Shown: positions 1 to 10,224, numbered from the stretch's first letter. The stretch is DNA of 64,000 bases from an uncultured Eubacterium sp. (GCA_944380635.1 CALWID010000010.1:1-64000); one strand, 5' to 3'. The notes: generated by a model from the sequence alone, not told the origin. Made by a program: numbers and translations.

Positions 1-713
1 GCAACAATTTTAGCGTCATATTCCCAAGCGGGTGTTAAATCCGTAAATGTAAACTGACTGTTCTTTACATCGCCTTTTAAAATATCGCCTGTTCCGCAGT
101 TTGTGTATACTCTGTAGCCGTCTGCTCCTGCAACATCGTCCCAGTCAAGATACAAATCCGTGCCGCCGTCGCCGCGCGCATATACATTAAAGCCTGTTGG
201 GGCGGTTAATGCAATGCTTGGCTTTACAGGCTCACAGAAATCGCTGTAAACTCTGCTGTCTTGATACCATTTCCATGCTCTAACTCTTACATAATAATCC
301 TGAGCGTTTGCAACATTTATTGTGTAACTTGTTGAGCCTGAGCCATTAATAAACGCTCCGCTTACATTATTTGTGAAAGTTTTGTCCGTTGACCACTGAA
401 TGTAATAGCCGTGAGACGCTTGTTCCACCCAAGTTGCTGTTATTGTATTTCCTGTTGCGCTTGCTTTAAGGCTGTCTGTTGGTGCAGGTGCCGCGCAGAT
501 TCTGTATACGGCGGAAGCCTCTCCCGTTTCATTGTACGCAACAATTTTAGCGTCATATTCCCAAGCGGGTGTTAAATCCGTAAATGTAAACTGACTGTTC
601 TTTACATCGCCTTTTAAAATATCGCCTGTTCCGCAGTTTGTGTATACTCTGTAGCCGTCTGCTCCTGCAACATCGTCCCAGTCAAGATACAAATCCGTGC
701 CGCCGTCGCCGCG
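1..713. repeat. 176-bp exact direct repeat inside FN3-coding DNA
   Basis: Bases 1-176 and 538-713 are identical, with the first difference at 177 (C versus G at 714). The offset is 537 bp, i.e. 179 codons, which is one FN3 pair. Three older, diverged units follow at about 540-bp intervals (conserved GTDLYLDWD-coding blocks near 150, 687, 1235, 1775 and 2310), giving at least five two-domain units in the window. The identity of only the last two units points to recent duplication or gene conversion. Confidence 0.9.
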
Positions 714-3630
714 GGCATATACATTAAAGCCTGTAGGAGTGGAAAGAGCGTCGCTCAGTTTTATAATTTCGGAATAATCTCCGTAAAATTTATTGGTTGG
801 CAATTCTTTCCATGCCCTGATTCTTACATAATAATCTTTTGAATAAGAATCCCCAAAAGTGTAACTTTCCGTATCCGTTTCAGCACTGCCCTTGTTTTTA
901 GTGAAATCACTGTCGGTTGCCCATTCAACACTGTAACCGTCGCAGTTTACTTTGCTCCATGTAACCGTTATAGAACCGGACGGGTCAGTTATAAGATATA
1001 TATCATCAATTGCCGAAAGACCGGCGCAGACGCTGATTGCGCTGTTTGAACTTCTACCGCTGTTACTGTATGCCTCAACAAGCACACGGTATTCGCTGCC
1101 GGGAATCAACCCGGTAAGGGTATAATTACTTTCGGAAACTTCTGCCTGATAAATGTTTTGTTCGCCATTAACAAAATATATTTTATATCCGTCTGCTCCT
1201 AAAACATCATTCCAGTCCAAAGTAAGTTCAGTTCCGTCATCGCTGTATGAGGTTACTTTTAAATCTTTTACAGGCGGCAGCATAACCTTAAGATTTACGG
1301 GATCTGAAAAATCGCTGTAAACATATGCGTTGTTAAATATTTTCCACGCCCTTACACGAACATAATATTCGTCTGCATTTTCAAAATTCATTGTGTACTG
1401 CGTGGTTGTGTAGTAAGTTAGGAAAACTCCTCCCGTATTTTCAGTGAAATTCTCATCGGTTGCCCACTGAACATAATATCCGTGGCAACTTACGGAATCC
1501 CATGACAACTGCACAGTATCCTCATTCACTATCTCCGCGGAAAAGTTGCCTGCCGGAGCGGGAGCGGCAGATATTCTGTATATTGCCTGAGAAGTTTTTG
1601 AAGAATTATATGCTTCAACTCTTATATCGTATTCCCAGGACGGGGTAAGGTCGGTAAATGTATATTGGCTTTCTGTTACAGTGCTTTCAAGTGTTTCACT
1701 GTTGCCGGAAACAATATAAATTTTGTAACCGGCCGCCTCGGGTACATCGTTCCAGTCAAGATATAAATCCGTGCCGCCGTCGCCGCGGGCGTAAACATTA
1801 AATCCGCTCGGCATATATAGTTTATTTAATAAATCCGCCGCCGAAGAAAAATCGCTGTATACATACGCCCCGTTAAAGGATTTCCAAGCCCTCATACGAA
1901 AATAATACTTTTCTGCGTCTGGCAGATTCATAGAATAGTTTTCTGTTGAGCCGCCGCTTATGTAAACCGAACCTGTGATTTGTGAGAAATTTTTATCTTT
2001 TGACCACTGAATATAATATCCGTGGCAGTTTACTGCATCCCATGACGCGTAAAATGTATCTGAATCAATAAGCTGAACATCAAAATTTTCAACCGGAGCG
2101 GGAGCCGCGCAAACCGTAAATATTCCGCTTGAGGATTGATTTTTATTGTTCGCGATTATTAATACATCATATTCGTAAGACGGAGTTAAGTCCGTAAAAA
2201 CAAAATTAGGCGAATTTGATGTGCCTTTAAGTATGCTTTGACCGTTATTTATTATATAAATTTCATATGAATCAGCGCCCGTAACAGCGTCCCATTTCAA
2301 ATAAAGGTCAGTGCCGCCGTTGCCTCTGCCATACACATTTATACCGGTTATTACAGAATTAAAATTTTCATAAACGGGAATAATAAATGTTTTCGGGGCT
2401 GAAAGCAGATTTGCCTCGCTGTATGCTTTATATGTATTGCTCGATTCTGATGACGGAGCCTGAATATTCGCCATATATTCGTGCGAGTACATATTTGATG
2501 ATTCGGGGTTTACATTGAATTTTTGAAGATAACCCGTATTTTGGTCGTCTGAAAAATTGTTCGCAATGTATTTAGCGCCGTTTACTATTGAAAGATACGG
2601 GTTAGTCCACGGCCTGTTGTATTTGTCGCCGTTTTCGTTGGTATCAATAAGGTCGCTGCGGATATATCCCGAGTATGATTTTGAATTTACCGTTACTGAA
2701 ACCTGATGCCATTTGTATCCGTCAGCCTGAACATTTGTTGTTGATTTTATTGTAACTGCCGTGCCGTTCGGTACGGTAATTATTTTTGAAGAAGAGGTTG
2801 TCGGGCCTTGCCTTAATATAGCGTTGCAGTTTGTTGTGCTGCTTGAAGTTGCAGCCCATTTAAGCCCGTCAAGATAACCGGTGTTTGCGCCTATGTTGTA
2901 GTAATTGTATATTCCCGGGTATGTTGAGTTGGTGCCGCTTGCGCCGCCGGCTGAATTTGTTGTTCCGCCAACTTCCTGCACTATTCGAGAGGCAAGATAA
3001 TATGCGCTTGTGCCGCTGCTTTTTGCCGCGTCAAGTATAGCCTGAGAATATTTTACGCCGTTCGGATATACTGAACTTTTATAAGTCTGCGTTTTTCCGT
3101 TTTGGTCTTTATATGTAATGTAAGAATTATACATCCATGTATTTTTTATTATTGTTTCAATGCCGGTTGTGCTCTGCGCGGAATCGTAAGCCGTTGTTTC
3201 AAACTGGAAAATATATTTCTCATCCAGAAAATTCAGCGGATTCATATAATATTCAACTGCGCTTTCGCTTGCAGATACCCATGTGCTTCCTTCCTGAATA
3301 ACATAATTTCCGTTTTTATAGCACGAAGAGCAGGTGCAGTAATAATTTTTTGAATTGTTAGAACTTGTTTTCTGTATCAACTGCTGCGAGTGCGGCGTTC
3401 TTTCGTTTGCAACAGCCTCGTCAAGGTCAACGCCTACATACATGGGCTGAAATTCCCAGTTTGGGTACTTTTCTTTGAGAGCCGCAAGTTTTGACGCGTA
3501 TGACGCGGGAAAACCTGCCGATATAAGTTGTGATTCATATGAACTTGGCGCAGCATTTGCTGACGCGGAAAATGTAACTATTCCTGCGGCGCAGATGACT
3601 GCCAGTATTAAACTCATCAGTTTTTTCATT
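1..3630 (-). CDS. Secreted glucosaminidase-like cell-wall hydrolase with SH3 and tandem FN3 domains (3' end outside window)
   Basis: Read on the minus strand from ATG at 3630, preceded by a GGTGGGGG ribosome site; the frame stays open to base 1, so the C-terminus is missing. Residues 1-26 are a Sec signal peptide ending in Ala-x-Ala. The next 370 or so residues resemble GH73-type N-acetylglucosaminidases: a REIVQE-like ASRIVQEVG segment (probable catalytic Glu), then YNYYNIGA, an inserted bacterial SH3 segment, and the closing HEYMANIQAP block typical of clostridial members. From about residue 425 onward it consists of fibronectin III domains in pairs. The likely role is peptidoglycan cleavage at the cell surface, with FN3 domains as spacers or adhesive modules. 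Assignment to GH73 rests on motif memory; the FN3 assignment is firm. Confidence 0.8.
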
Positions 3631-3760
3631 TATTTACCCCCACCCAAAATAAATATATATACTACTTGTATAATATCTTATTAATTATATATTATTTATA
3701 CTATCATAGTTTGTAATGTTTTGTCAACTCTTGCAATATTTTTGTTAAAATTAGGACATT

Positions 3761-3827
3761 ATTTTGTAACAAAATAAAATGTGAATTTTATTGACATTTT
3801 GTCGAATGATGTGTATAATTATCACAT
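3761..3827 (+). promoter_or_regulatory. Sigma-A promoter with two palindromes, upstream of the XRE gene
   Basis: TTGACA at 3791-3796 and TATAAT at 3814-3819 are separated by 17 bp, a consensus sigma-A promoter. A perfect 15-bp palindrome (ATTTTGT-A-ACAAAAT, 3761-3775) lies just upstream. An ATGTG/CACAT inverted repeat (3809-3827) spans the -10 box. Binding there by the HTH protein encoded directly downstream would give autorepression; that is inference. Confidence 0.7.
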
Positions 3828-3847
3828 AACTGAGAAGGAGAATAGAT

Positions 3848-4228
3848 ATGCAAAAAAAGTCAGAACTTGCCTTAAGGCTTAAATCACTTCGCCGCCAAAA
3901 AGGCGTTACTTCGCAGGCTGTTGCGGACGCTATCGGCGTAAAAAGCGCTACTTATCGCAGATATGAGATAGATACAAAACCTAAAGACGAGGCGTATATT
4001 GCGCTTGCTGATTATTTCGGCGTATCTGTTGATTATCTTATGAGCGGCAGAGATAGAGATAATGTTACCACTCTGAATGTGGCTGACCCGGATGATTATT
4101 ATGCTGAGCCGGGAATTACAGAAGATGAAGCCGATTTGATAAGGAAACTGCGCACGCTCAACAAGGATGACTTTCAGGAAGTTATCAGTTTTGTTGAGTG
4201 GAAATGTACGAGTGAGCATAAAAATTGA
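3848..4228 (+). CDS. XRE-family helix-turn-helix transcriptional regulator
   Basis: A 126-residue protein with a Cro/C1-type HTH in residues 8-65: SQAVADAIGVKSATYRRYE forms the helix-turn-helix, followed by PKDEAYIALADYFGVSVDYLM, the usual end of the domain. The acidic C-terminal half (residues 75-120) is probably a dimerisation or ligand region. An AGAAGGAG ribosome site lies 7 bp before the ATG. The gene stands alone behind its own strong promoter with candidate operators. Targets are not evident from the sequence; neighbours are a cell-wall hydrolase (divergent) and an ABC transporter binding protein. Confidence 0.85.
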   Translation: MQKKSELALRLKSLRRQKGVTSQAVADAIGVKSATYRRYEIDTKPKDEAYIALADYFGVSVDYLMSGRDRDNVTTLNVADPDDYYAEPGITEDEADLIRKLRTLNKDDFQEVISFVEWKCTSEHKN

Positions 4229-4316
4229 TTTTTTGTGTTTAATTTCCTGCTTTTTATTGAATTTGCAAGTTGTTTAGTGATATAATTATTTTATTAAAAA
4301 TTAGGAGGAAATGATT

Positions 4317-5315
4317 TTGAAAAAAATTTTATCTGTTTTGTTAAGCGCACTGCTGCTTGTTTCGCTCTTTGCGGGCTGCTCTTCGGGTGAGTCCGGCAGC
4401 GCAAATTCCGGCGACTCTTCTTATAAAGTTGCCATTTTGCAGTATATGACTCATTCAAGCCTTGATAACTGCACCCAGGGCGTTAAAAACGCTCTTGACG
4501 CCGCAGGCATATCTTATGATGTTCAGATAGGCTCAAGCGGCAGCGCAGACGCGGATTGCCAGAGTTATGCTGCTCAAATGGTAGCCGGCGATTATGATAT
4601 GATTATTGCCGTAGCAACTCCTGCAGCCCTTGCCGCATATTCAGCGGTTCAGAGCGCGTCATCAAGTATTCCGGTAATTTTCTGTGCTGTTTCAGACCCT
4701 GTTTCCGCTGGACTTGTTCAGTCAATGGACGCACCCGGCAACAACTGCACCGGCACAGCGGATTCTTTTGATATTGCGGGTCAGGTTGATATTATCAAGC
4801 AACTTCAGCCGGATCTTACTAAACTCGGCGTTATTTATACCACAAGCGAATCAAATTCGCTCAGCCAACTTGAAAGGCTTAAAGAGCAGTGCTCTTCACT
4901 TGGCATAACCGTTGTTGATAAGGGCATTACAGAGGCGTCCGAACTTGCGTCTGTTTCCGCTTCTCTTGTTACTGAGGTGGATGCAATAACTAATTTGACG
5001 GATAATAATGTTGTTGAAAATATGAGCGTTGTTCTTGAGCAGGCAAACGCTGCCGGTATACCGGTTTACGGCTCTGAAATAGAGCAGGTTAAAAAAGGCT
5101 GCCTTGCATCAGCGTCAATTGATTATGTTGCGCTCGGTGAAAGAACCGGTCAGATTGCAATAGATGTTCTCGGCGGTCAGTCAGCGGCGTCATATCCCGT
5201 TGTTACCGTTGAGGATAGTTTTAAAGTTTTAAATACTGATGTTGCGTCTCAGTTAGGAATAACTGTTCCGGATACACTCAGCGATGTTCAGAAGGTAACA
5301 ACTTCCGCCGAATAA
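4317..5315 (+). CDS. TrpX-type ABC transporter substrate-binding lipoprotein
   Basis: The sequence matches the TrpX/COG2984 family of periplasmic-binding-protein-like lipoproteins that work with a COG4120 permease and COG1101 ATPase, thought to import tryptophan/tyrosine or related compounds. The signal sequence ends in a lipobox, LFAGC, with the lipidated Cys at residue 21; the two lobes follow (YKVAILQYMTHSSLDN start, VIYTTSESNS hinge). Start choice: AGGAGG at 4303-4308 is only 2 bp from ATG 4311 but 8 bp from the in-frame TTG at 4317, giving MKKILSVLL, so TTG is preferred (332 aa). Its permease and ATPase lie 2.4 kb downstream beyond an opposite-strand gene. Substrate is inferred from family only. 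Confidence 0.8.
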   Translation: MKKILSVLLSALLLVSLFAGCSSGESGSANSGDSSYKVAILQYMTHSSLDNCTQGVKNALDAAGISYDVQIGSSGSADADCQSYAAQMVAGDYDMIIAVATPAALAAYSAVQSASSSIPVIFCAVSDPVSAGLVQSMDAPGNNCTGTADSFDIAGQVDIIKQLQPDLTKLGVIYTTSESNSLSQLERLKEQCSSLGITVVDKGITEASELASVSASLVTEVDAITNLTDNNVVENMSVVLEQANAAGIPVYGSEIEQVKKGCLASASIDYVALGERTGQIAIDVLGGQSAASYPVVTVEDSFKVLNTDVASQLGITVPDTLSDVQKVTTSAE

Positions 5316-5333
5316 AATAAATTATAACAGGCA

Positions 5334-5367
5334 AACCGCCGCGGATTTAAAGCCGCGGCGGTTTTTT
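5334..5367 (+). terminator. Rho-independent terminator after the binding-protein gene
   Basis: An 11-bp perfect GC-rich stem (AACCGCCGCGG / CCGCGGCGGTT) with an 8-nt loop, followed by a T-run to 5367. It ends the trpX-like transcript, so permease and ATPase downstream need their own promoter. Confidence 0.9.
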
Positions 5368-5396
5368 GTATAAAGAATTTAAATGTGGCATTGATA

Positions 5397-7451
5397 TTAT
5401 TTTTTCAATTTCAGTATTTTCTTTAAAAATCTTTTTATCTTTTTTAAAAATGGGTAAAGCGACCACTTTTCAAGTTTCTTTATCTGCGCGGTTTTGGCAG
5501 ATTTTTCTTTGTAAGTTTTTTGCAGTTTTGCGTTTATCTCGGATTTTTCCTTATAGGTTTTTTGAAGTTTGGTATTTATTTCTGATTTTTCTTTGTAGGC
5601 TTTATTTAGTTTGTCTGTTAAATTTTTGTATTCAACGGTTGTGTATCTGCACATTGCAGAACGCTCTCCCGCCGCCGCAATAAACAGGCAAAATGTGATG
5701 GAATCGCTTATATTGCTCAGTTCTTTAAGGCAGTCTTTGCCGCCTTCTTCAATATAGATGTCATTATAATAAAGTCTTAGTATTTTACAGATAACAACTA
5801 TATGCTTAAATATTGCAGTTGCAAAATCATAGCAGTCTTTGTTTTCGTTATATTCTTTAATAATTTCAACAGCAGTGTAGGCAAGCGCCTTTACCGCCTC
5901 TTTGTCCCTGCCCGCCGTCATTGTGGAATTTTCGCGCACGCGCCTTTTGTAAAATGAATTCGGAAGAACGGTTATTCTCTGCGCCCTTGTAATTAATTTA
6001 TAAGTGTATAAGTTATCTTCCATCATAGTAAGTTCCGGAAAGCGTATATTTTTATTAATCAGAAAATCGCGCCGCGCAAACTGCATGCCCGGCTGAACGA
6101 TTATTCCTACTGTGCTGCGCAAAATAATAAAAAGGTCTTTGCCGTTGTAAATCCTCGGAAAAACTTCTCTTCTTGTGTAACTTGTTTTGTATTGAGGCAT
6201 GCTGTTTTCAAGTTCTTTTGTTTCATAAAATGCTTTGCCTTCAAAAAGTATGCAGTCAAGGTTGCCGTCCTCGGCGCAGGCGTATAATTTTTCATAACAG
6301 CAAGGCTCAAGCAGATCATCGCTGTCCATAAAATGAATATATTTGCCGTTCGCTTTTGTAATTCCGAAATTCCTTTCATATCCCTGCCCGTGATTTTTGC
6401 TGTAATACGCAGAAATATTGTTGTATTTTTCAGCAAATTCCTTAATAATATCGGCTGTGCCGTCTGTTGAGCCGTCGTCAATCATTATCAGTTCAAAATC
6501 CTTAAAAGATTGGTTTAAAACGGTATTTACCGTATCACGCAGATACGCTTCGGAATTGTAACACGGCATAATTACGGATATACCGTATTTTTCTTTTCTT
6601 GACGGCTTGCCGCCGTAAAGGGAGTTGCAGTAATGCGTCCATTCGTAAGCAAGCGCAGTGTCCGGCTCTTTCCACGGCTTGTCTTTAGATGAGTAATGTA
6701 TTATTGCATTATCAAGAAAAACTTCTCCTTTAGTTTTAAATTCAGTGCCGCAGAATTTGTTAATATCTTCCGCTTCCCATTTGCTTCCGGCTCGTTCAAG
6801 CCCAAGAGCCTGAAAATTATATTTAAGTGGCAGCATTTTTATTTTTCCGTCAAAAACTATGTTGAAAACATTTTGGTCCATAAGTGATGAATCAGAAAGA
6901 TTCCTTTTTGTTTCTATCAGAACTTTGCTTATATTATCCTCACGCATTTTTTTCAGATTAAGCAGCATAACGCCGCTGTTAAAATAGTTTTGCACAGATG
7001 AATTGAATTTGCTTTTCCAGTATATCTTGCTTGTGTCAATAACTACCGCCGCATAGTTGTCTTCAAATTCTGTAAGATAGAGTTCTTCAAGATCGGTTTT
7101 AACTATAAGGTCCCCGTCAAGATAAAGTATTCTGTCTAACTGAGGAAAAAGATTCGGTATAATAAATTTCAAAAGTGCCGATATAGACGCAACGCAAATT
7201 GAATTCGCGCTGAAATAATGCAGCCCCCTAAATCTTTCTTCGGCGTTTTCGCGTATAATATTTACCGCAACTCCGTCTTTTTCAAATTTTTTAAATTGTT
7301 TTTCAGACTCTTCTGAAAGATTAGATGTAATGATATAAAAGTTATATTGCTCTTTGCTTTTATTAACGACCATGGAGTGGATTGCAACCGAGGTTGGCAT
7401 AATATAATTATCATCCGTTATCATACAGATATTAACTTCTGAATTTTCCAT
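5397..7451 (-). CDS. Two-domain glycosyltransferase (GT8 + GT2) with C-terminal coiled coil
   Basis: 684 residues with an ATG preceded by a GGAGG site. Residues 5-275 are a GT8 domain (ICMITDDNYIMPTSVAIHS start; metal-binding DxD at D112-D114 in LYLDGD). Residues 287-560 are a GT2 domain (ISVIMPCYNSEAYL, then DDGSTDG, then the DSDD metal motif in HFMDSDDLLEP). The C-terminus has three near-identical 14-residue repeats around KTYKEKSEIN (coded near 5463-5590), predicted to be coiled coil, and a strongly basic tail. It probably adds two sugars in succession to a surface glycan or glycoprotein. It sits on the opposite strand between the binding-protein gene and the permease/ATPase genes of one ABC importer. 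Acceptor unknown. Confidence 0.85.
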   Translation of the reverse strand: MENSEVNICMITDDNYIMPTSVAIHSMVVNKSKEQYNFYIITSNLSEESEKQFKKFEKDGVAVNIIRENAEERFRGLHYFSANSICVASISALLKFIIPNLFPQLDRILYLDGDLIVKTDLEELYLTEFEDNYAAVVIDTSKIYWKSKFNSSVQNYFNSGVMLLNLKKMREDNISKVLIETKRNLSDSSLMDQNVFNIVFDGKIKMLPLKYNFQALGLERAGSKWEAEDINKFCGTEFKTKGEVFLDNAIIHYSSKDKPWKEPDTALAYEWTHYCNSLYGGKPSRKEKYGISVIMPCYNSEAYLRDTVNTVLNQSFKDFELIMIDDGSTDGTADIIKEFAEKYNNISAYYSKNHGQGYERNFGITKANGKYIHFMDSDDLLEPCCYEKLYACAEDGNLDCILFEGKAFYETKELENSMPQYKTSYTRREVFPRIYNGKDLFIILRSTVGIIVQPGMQFARRDFLINKNIRFPELTMMEDNLYTYKLITRAQRITVLPNSFYKRRVRENSTMTAGRDKEAVKALAYTAVEIIKEYNENKDCYDFATAIFKHIVVICKILRLYYNDIYIEEGGKDCLKELSNISDSITFCLFIAAAGERSAMCRYTTVEYKNLTDKLNKAYKEKSEINTKLQKTYKEKSEINAKLQKTYKEKSAKTAQIKKLEKWSLYPFLKKIKRFLKKILKLKK

Positions 7452-7651
7452 ATTGCCTCCGGTTTCAGTATAGGTGTAAAATACGCGGTTGTTTTTGCCG
7501 CTTTAAAATTTTAGTTTTTTAACTCGTTGGTTAAGTAATTAAAAAGGCTGTTTATTAAATAGTTTTAAGGCTGTTAACTGTATTATTCCTGTAATAATCA
7601 GGAATAAATTTTTATAAAAATTCAAATGATTTAAAGCATTTTTATTTTCTA

Positions 7652-7680
7652 TTGAATATTTATCCGCTTTTTGATATAAT
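7652..7680 (+). promoter_or_regulatory. Promoter for the permease-ATPase-acetyltransferase operon
   Basis: TTGAAT (7652-7657), 17 bp, TATAAT (7675-7680). It lies 53 bp before the permease start in the 280-bp divergent gap behind the glycosyltransferase gene. Confidence 0.6.
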
Positions 7681-7733
7681 CTTTTAGTTAAATCCTATAA
7701 TATAAAATATCTAATTTTAACGGATGTGATGAA

Positions 7734-8651
7734 ATGGAAGCAGTCAATATCATAAAAGTAGTGCTGGAGGAGGGCTTTAAATACGCCATTCTCGCGCTCG
7801 GCGTATATCTGTCTTACAGTATACTTGATTTTCCCGATTTATCTGTAGACGGCACTATGCCGCTCGGCGGAATTGTATCCTCAATACTCATTTTCCACGG
7901 TTTTGACCCGTGGCTGAGCCTTCTTGCCGCTTTTGCAAGCGGCCTTGCGGCAGGCTGCCTTACGGGAATTCTTCATGTAAAGTTAAAACTTCAGCCGCTT
8001 CTTTCCGGTATACTTGTTTATACCGTCTTGCTGTCCGTAAATTTGGTGCTGATAAAATTAGGCACGGGCGGGCAGTCGATAGTCTCCGTCTTTGGCAAAC
8101 AAACCGTTTTCAACAAAGGCGCGGCAAATCTGCTGCCGGAGATGATTGGCGGCGTAACAGTAAGAAAACTGATTGTTTTATTCATTTTCGTCGTTATTCT
8201 AAAAATACTTATTGACCTTTATCTTAAAACAAAATCAGGCATGCTGCTGCGCGCCACCGGCTCAAATCAGCAGTATGTTGTTATGCTTGCTAAAAATCCG
8301 GGAATGTCCAAAATACTTGGGCTTGCACTTGCAAACGGCTTAACCGCCGTAAGCGGCGCTATAATCGCCCAAAGCAATGAAACGGCAAATACCCAAATGG
8401 GCGTAGGTATGGTAGTATGCGGGCTTTCAAGCGTAATCATAGGTCTTTCGCTGTTCAAAAAAGTCGGCTTTATGAAAGCTACCACCATGGTAATTCTCGG
8501 CACTATCTGTTACAGAGCCTGCCTTCAGATTGCGGTTGAAATAGGTCTTCCAAGCGATTATAACAGGCTGTTGATGGCTGTTCTGTTTGTTATTGCAATA
8601 CTTTTCAGCAGAATGAGCAAAAAATCAAAGAGGAGGGAAAAGAATGCTTGA
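7734..8651 (+). CDS. TrpY-type ABC transporter permease
   Basis: 305 residues, about eight to nine hydrophobic membrane segments, with the LSVDGTMPLGG-like segment near the N-terminus (LSVDGTMPLGGIVSS) that is typical of COG4120/branched-chain-type permeases. The family forms the membrane channel for the COG2984 binding protein. Its 3' end overlaps the ATPase gene by 8 bp, so the two are translationally coupled. It should pair with the binding protein encoded at 4317-5315, now separated by a glycosyltransferase gene. The ribosome site is weak (GGATGTGATGAA). Confidence 0.85.
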   Translation: MEAVNIIKVVLEEGFKYAILALGVYLSYSILDFPDLSVDGTMPLGGIVSSILIFHGFDPWLSLLAAFASGLAAGCLTGILHVKLKLQPLLSGILVYTVLLSVNLVLIKLGTGGQSIVSVFGKQTVFNKGAANLLPEMIGGVTVRKLIVLFIFVVILKILIDLYLKTKSGMLLRATGSNQQYVVMLAKNPGMSKILGLALANGLTAVSGAIIAQSNETANTQMGVGMVVCGLSSVIIGLSLFKKVGFMKATTMVILGTICYRACLQIAVEIGLPSDYNRLLMAVLFVIAILFSRMSKKSKRREKNA

Positions 8652-9417
8652 ACTCCGCAATATAACAAAGCGTTTTAACGCCGGCACCGTTGATGAAACA
8701 ACTGTTTTTGACGGCTTTAATTTTAAAGTTGAAAACGGCGAATTTGTATCCGTAATAGGCTCAAACGGCAGCGGTAAAACAACTTTGCTCAATCTTATCT
8801 GCGGTTCTCTGAATCCGGATGACGGAAAGATTATTTTTAACGGCAAGGATATAACAGGCGTTTCGGAATATAAAAGAGCCAAAATAATCGGCCGCGTTTT
8901 TCAGGACCCTAAAATGGGCACATGCCCCGATTTAACTATTTTGGAAAATATGGCGCTTGCCGATAATAAAAACAAGGCTTTCGGGCTGGGCAGATGCGTA
9001 AATAAAAAAAGAATAGATTATTACCGCTCGTTGCTTGAGCAGTGCGATATGGGGCTTGAAAACAGGCTCGGCGTGCAGGTGGGCACTCTTTCAGGCGGCC
9101 AGCGCCAGGCGCTTGCGCTGGTTATAGCAAATATGACGGATCTTGAAATGCTTATTCTTGACGAGCATATCGCCGCGCTGGACCCTAAATCTTCGGAGCG
9201 GGTAATGGAACTCACGGACCGCCTTGTAAAGAAACATAAAATTACAACCATAATGGTAACGCATAACCTTAGATTTGCCGTTGAGTACGGCAGCCGCCTT
9301 GTTATGATGCATGACGGCAATACCGTTGTGGATATAAGCGGCAAAGAAAAAGAAAACGCTAAGGTTGAAGACCTGCTTGAGGTGTTTGACAGAATAAGCA
9401 TAGAAAAAGGAAACTGA
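8644..9417 (+). CDS. TrpZ-type ABC transporter ATP-binding protein
   Basis: 257-residue ABC ATPase of the COG1101 type. Walker A GSNGSGKTT (about residues 40-48), Q-loop in RVFQDP, signature LSGGQRQALAL, Walker B MLILDEH followed by the D-loop ALDP, and switch His in VTHN. It energises the permease encoded immediately upstream, with an 8-bp gene overlap. GGAGGGAAAAGA supplies the ribosome site within the permease 3' end. All catalytic motifs are intact. Confidence 0.93.
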   Translation: MLELRNITKRFNAGTVDETTVFDGFNFKVENGEFVSVIGSNGSGKTTLLNLICGSLNPDDGKIIFNGKDITGVSEYKRAKIIGRVFQDPKMGTCPDLTILENMALADNKNKAFGLGRCVNKKRIDYYRSLLEQCDMGLENRLGVQVGTLSGGQRQALALVIANMTDLEMLILDEHIAALDPKSSERVMELTDRLVKKHKITTIMVTHNLRFAVEYGSRLVMMHDGNTVVDISGKEKENAKVEDLLEVFDRISIEKGN

Positions 9418-9420
9418 TTT

Positions 9421-10047
9421 ATGGATATGAATGAAAAACTCCATTCGGGCATGCTTTATCTGCCTGATGACGATGATATTATGCGCCTTCAGGAACAGTG
9501 CCTTGAAAAACTTTATGATTTTAATCAGACCCGCCCTTCGCAATATGAAAAGCGGCAGGCAATGCTTAAAGAAATGTTTGCAGAAATCGGCGAGGAATGT
9601 TATATTGAGCCGCCTTTTCACGCTAACTGGGGCGGCCGTCATGTTCACTTCGGAAATAGGGTTTACGCAAACTTCAATCTTACTCTTGTGGACGATACCC
9701 ATATTTATGTGGGCGACTGTACTATGTTCGGCCCGAATGTTACAGTTGCAACAGCCGGCCACCCGATAGTGCCGTGCCTCAGAAAATACGGAATTCAGTA
9801 TAATGCTCCCGTCCGTATAGGCAAAAACTGCTGGATAGGCGCAGGTGCCCTTATTATGCCGGGCATTACAATAGGTGATAATTCCGTTATAGGCGCGGGC
9901 AGCGTAGTAACAAAAGATATTCCCGCAAATGTAGTTGCCGTTGGCAATCCGTGCCGCGTTTTAAGGGAAATAGGCGAAAAAGATATGAAAACTTATTTCA
10001 AGGGCAGGGAAATTGACTGGGATATGTTTTCTGATCTTGAACTTTGA
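9421..10047 (+). CDS. Maltose/galactoside O-acetyltransferase family protein (left-handed beta-helix)
   Basis: 208 residues. An N-terminal Mac domain (MLYLPDDDDIMRLQEQCLEKLYDFNQT) is followed by hexapeptide repeats such as VRIGKNCWIGAGALIMPGI. The catalytic His lies in ATAGHPI. The family uses acetyl-CoA to acetylate sugars or similar hydroxylated acceptors, as trimers in the cytoplasm. It begins 3 bp after the ABC ATPase stop and is probably co-transcribed, which loosely suggests a role tied to the imported compound. The true acceptor cannot be told; maa and lacA types are hard to separate by eye. Confidence 0.88.
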   Translation: MDMNEKLHSGMLYLPDDDDIMRLQEQCLEKLYDFNQTRPSQYEKRQAMLKEMFAEIGEECYIEPPFHANWGGRHVHFGNRVYANFNLTLVDDTHIYVGDCTMFGPNVTVATAGHPIVPCLRKYGIQYNAPVRIGKNCWIGAGALIMPGITIGDNSVIGAGSVVTKDIPANVVAVGNPCRVLREIGEKDMKTYFKGREIDWDMFSDLEL

Positions 10048-10224
10048 GCGGCGGCTCACGCATTTTTATGCTTTGTTTGGGCAGTTTGCACTCTGAGCGG
10101 AAATTCACATTAAAAACTTTTGGTTAATTGCACAAAAAATAATGCTTAAAATTATAAATAATGCTCATAGATTATACGCTCCTTTTCATATATAATAGTA
10201 TATATGAAAGGGGGCTTTCATTTA

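Noticed and set aside
1..2350. Tandem repeats that could be read as a CRISPR-like or satellite array
   Set aside because: The period is about 540 bp and stays in one open frame encoding FN3 pairs; no short repeat-spacer pattern exists.
4229..4310. T-box or riboswitch before the TrpX-type gene
   Set aside because: The gap is only 82 bp and contains no T-box sequence or hairpin-terminator pair.
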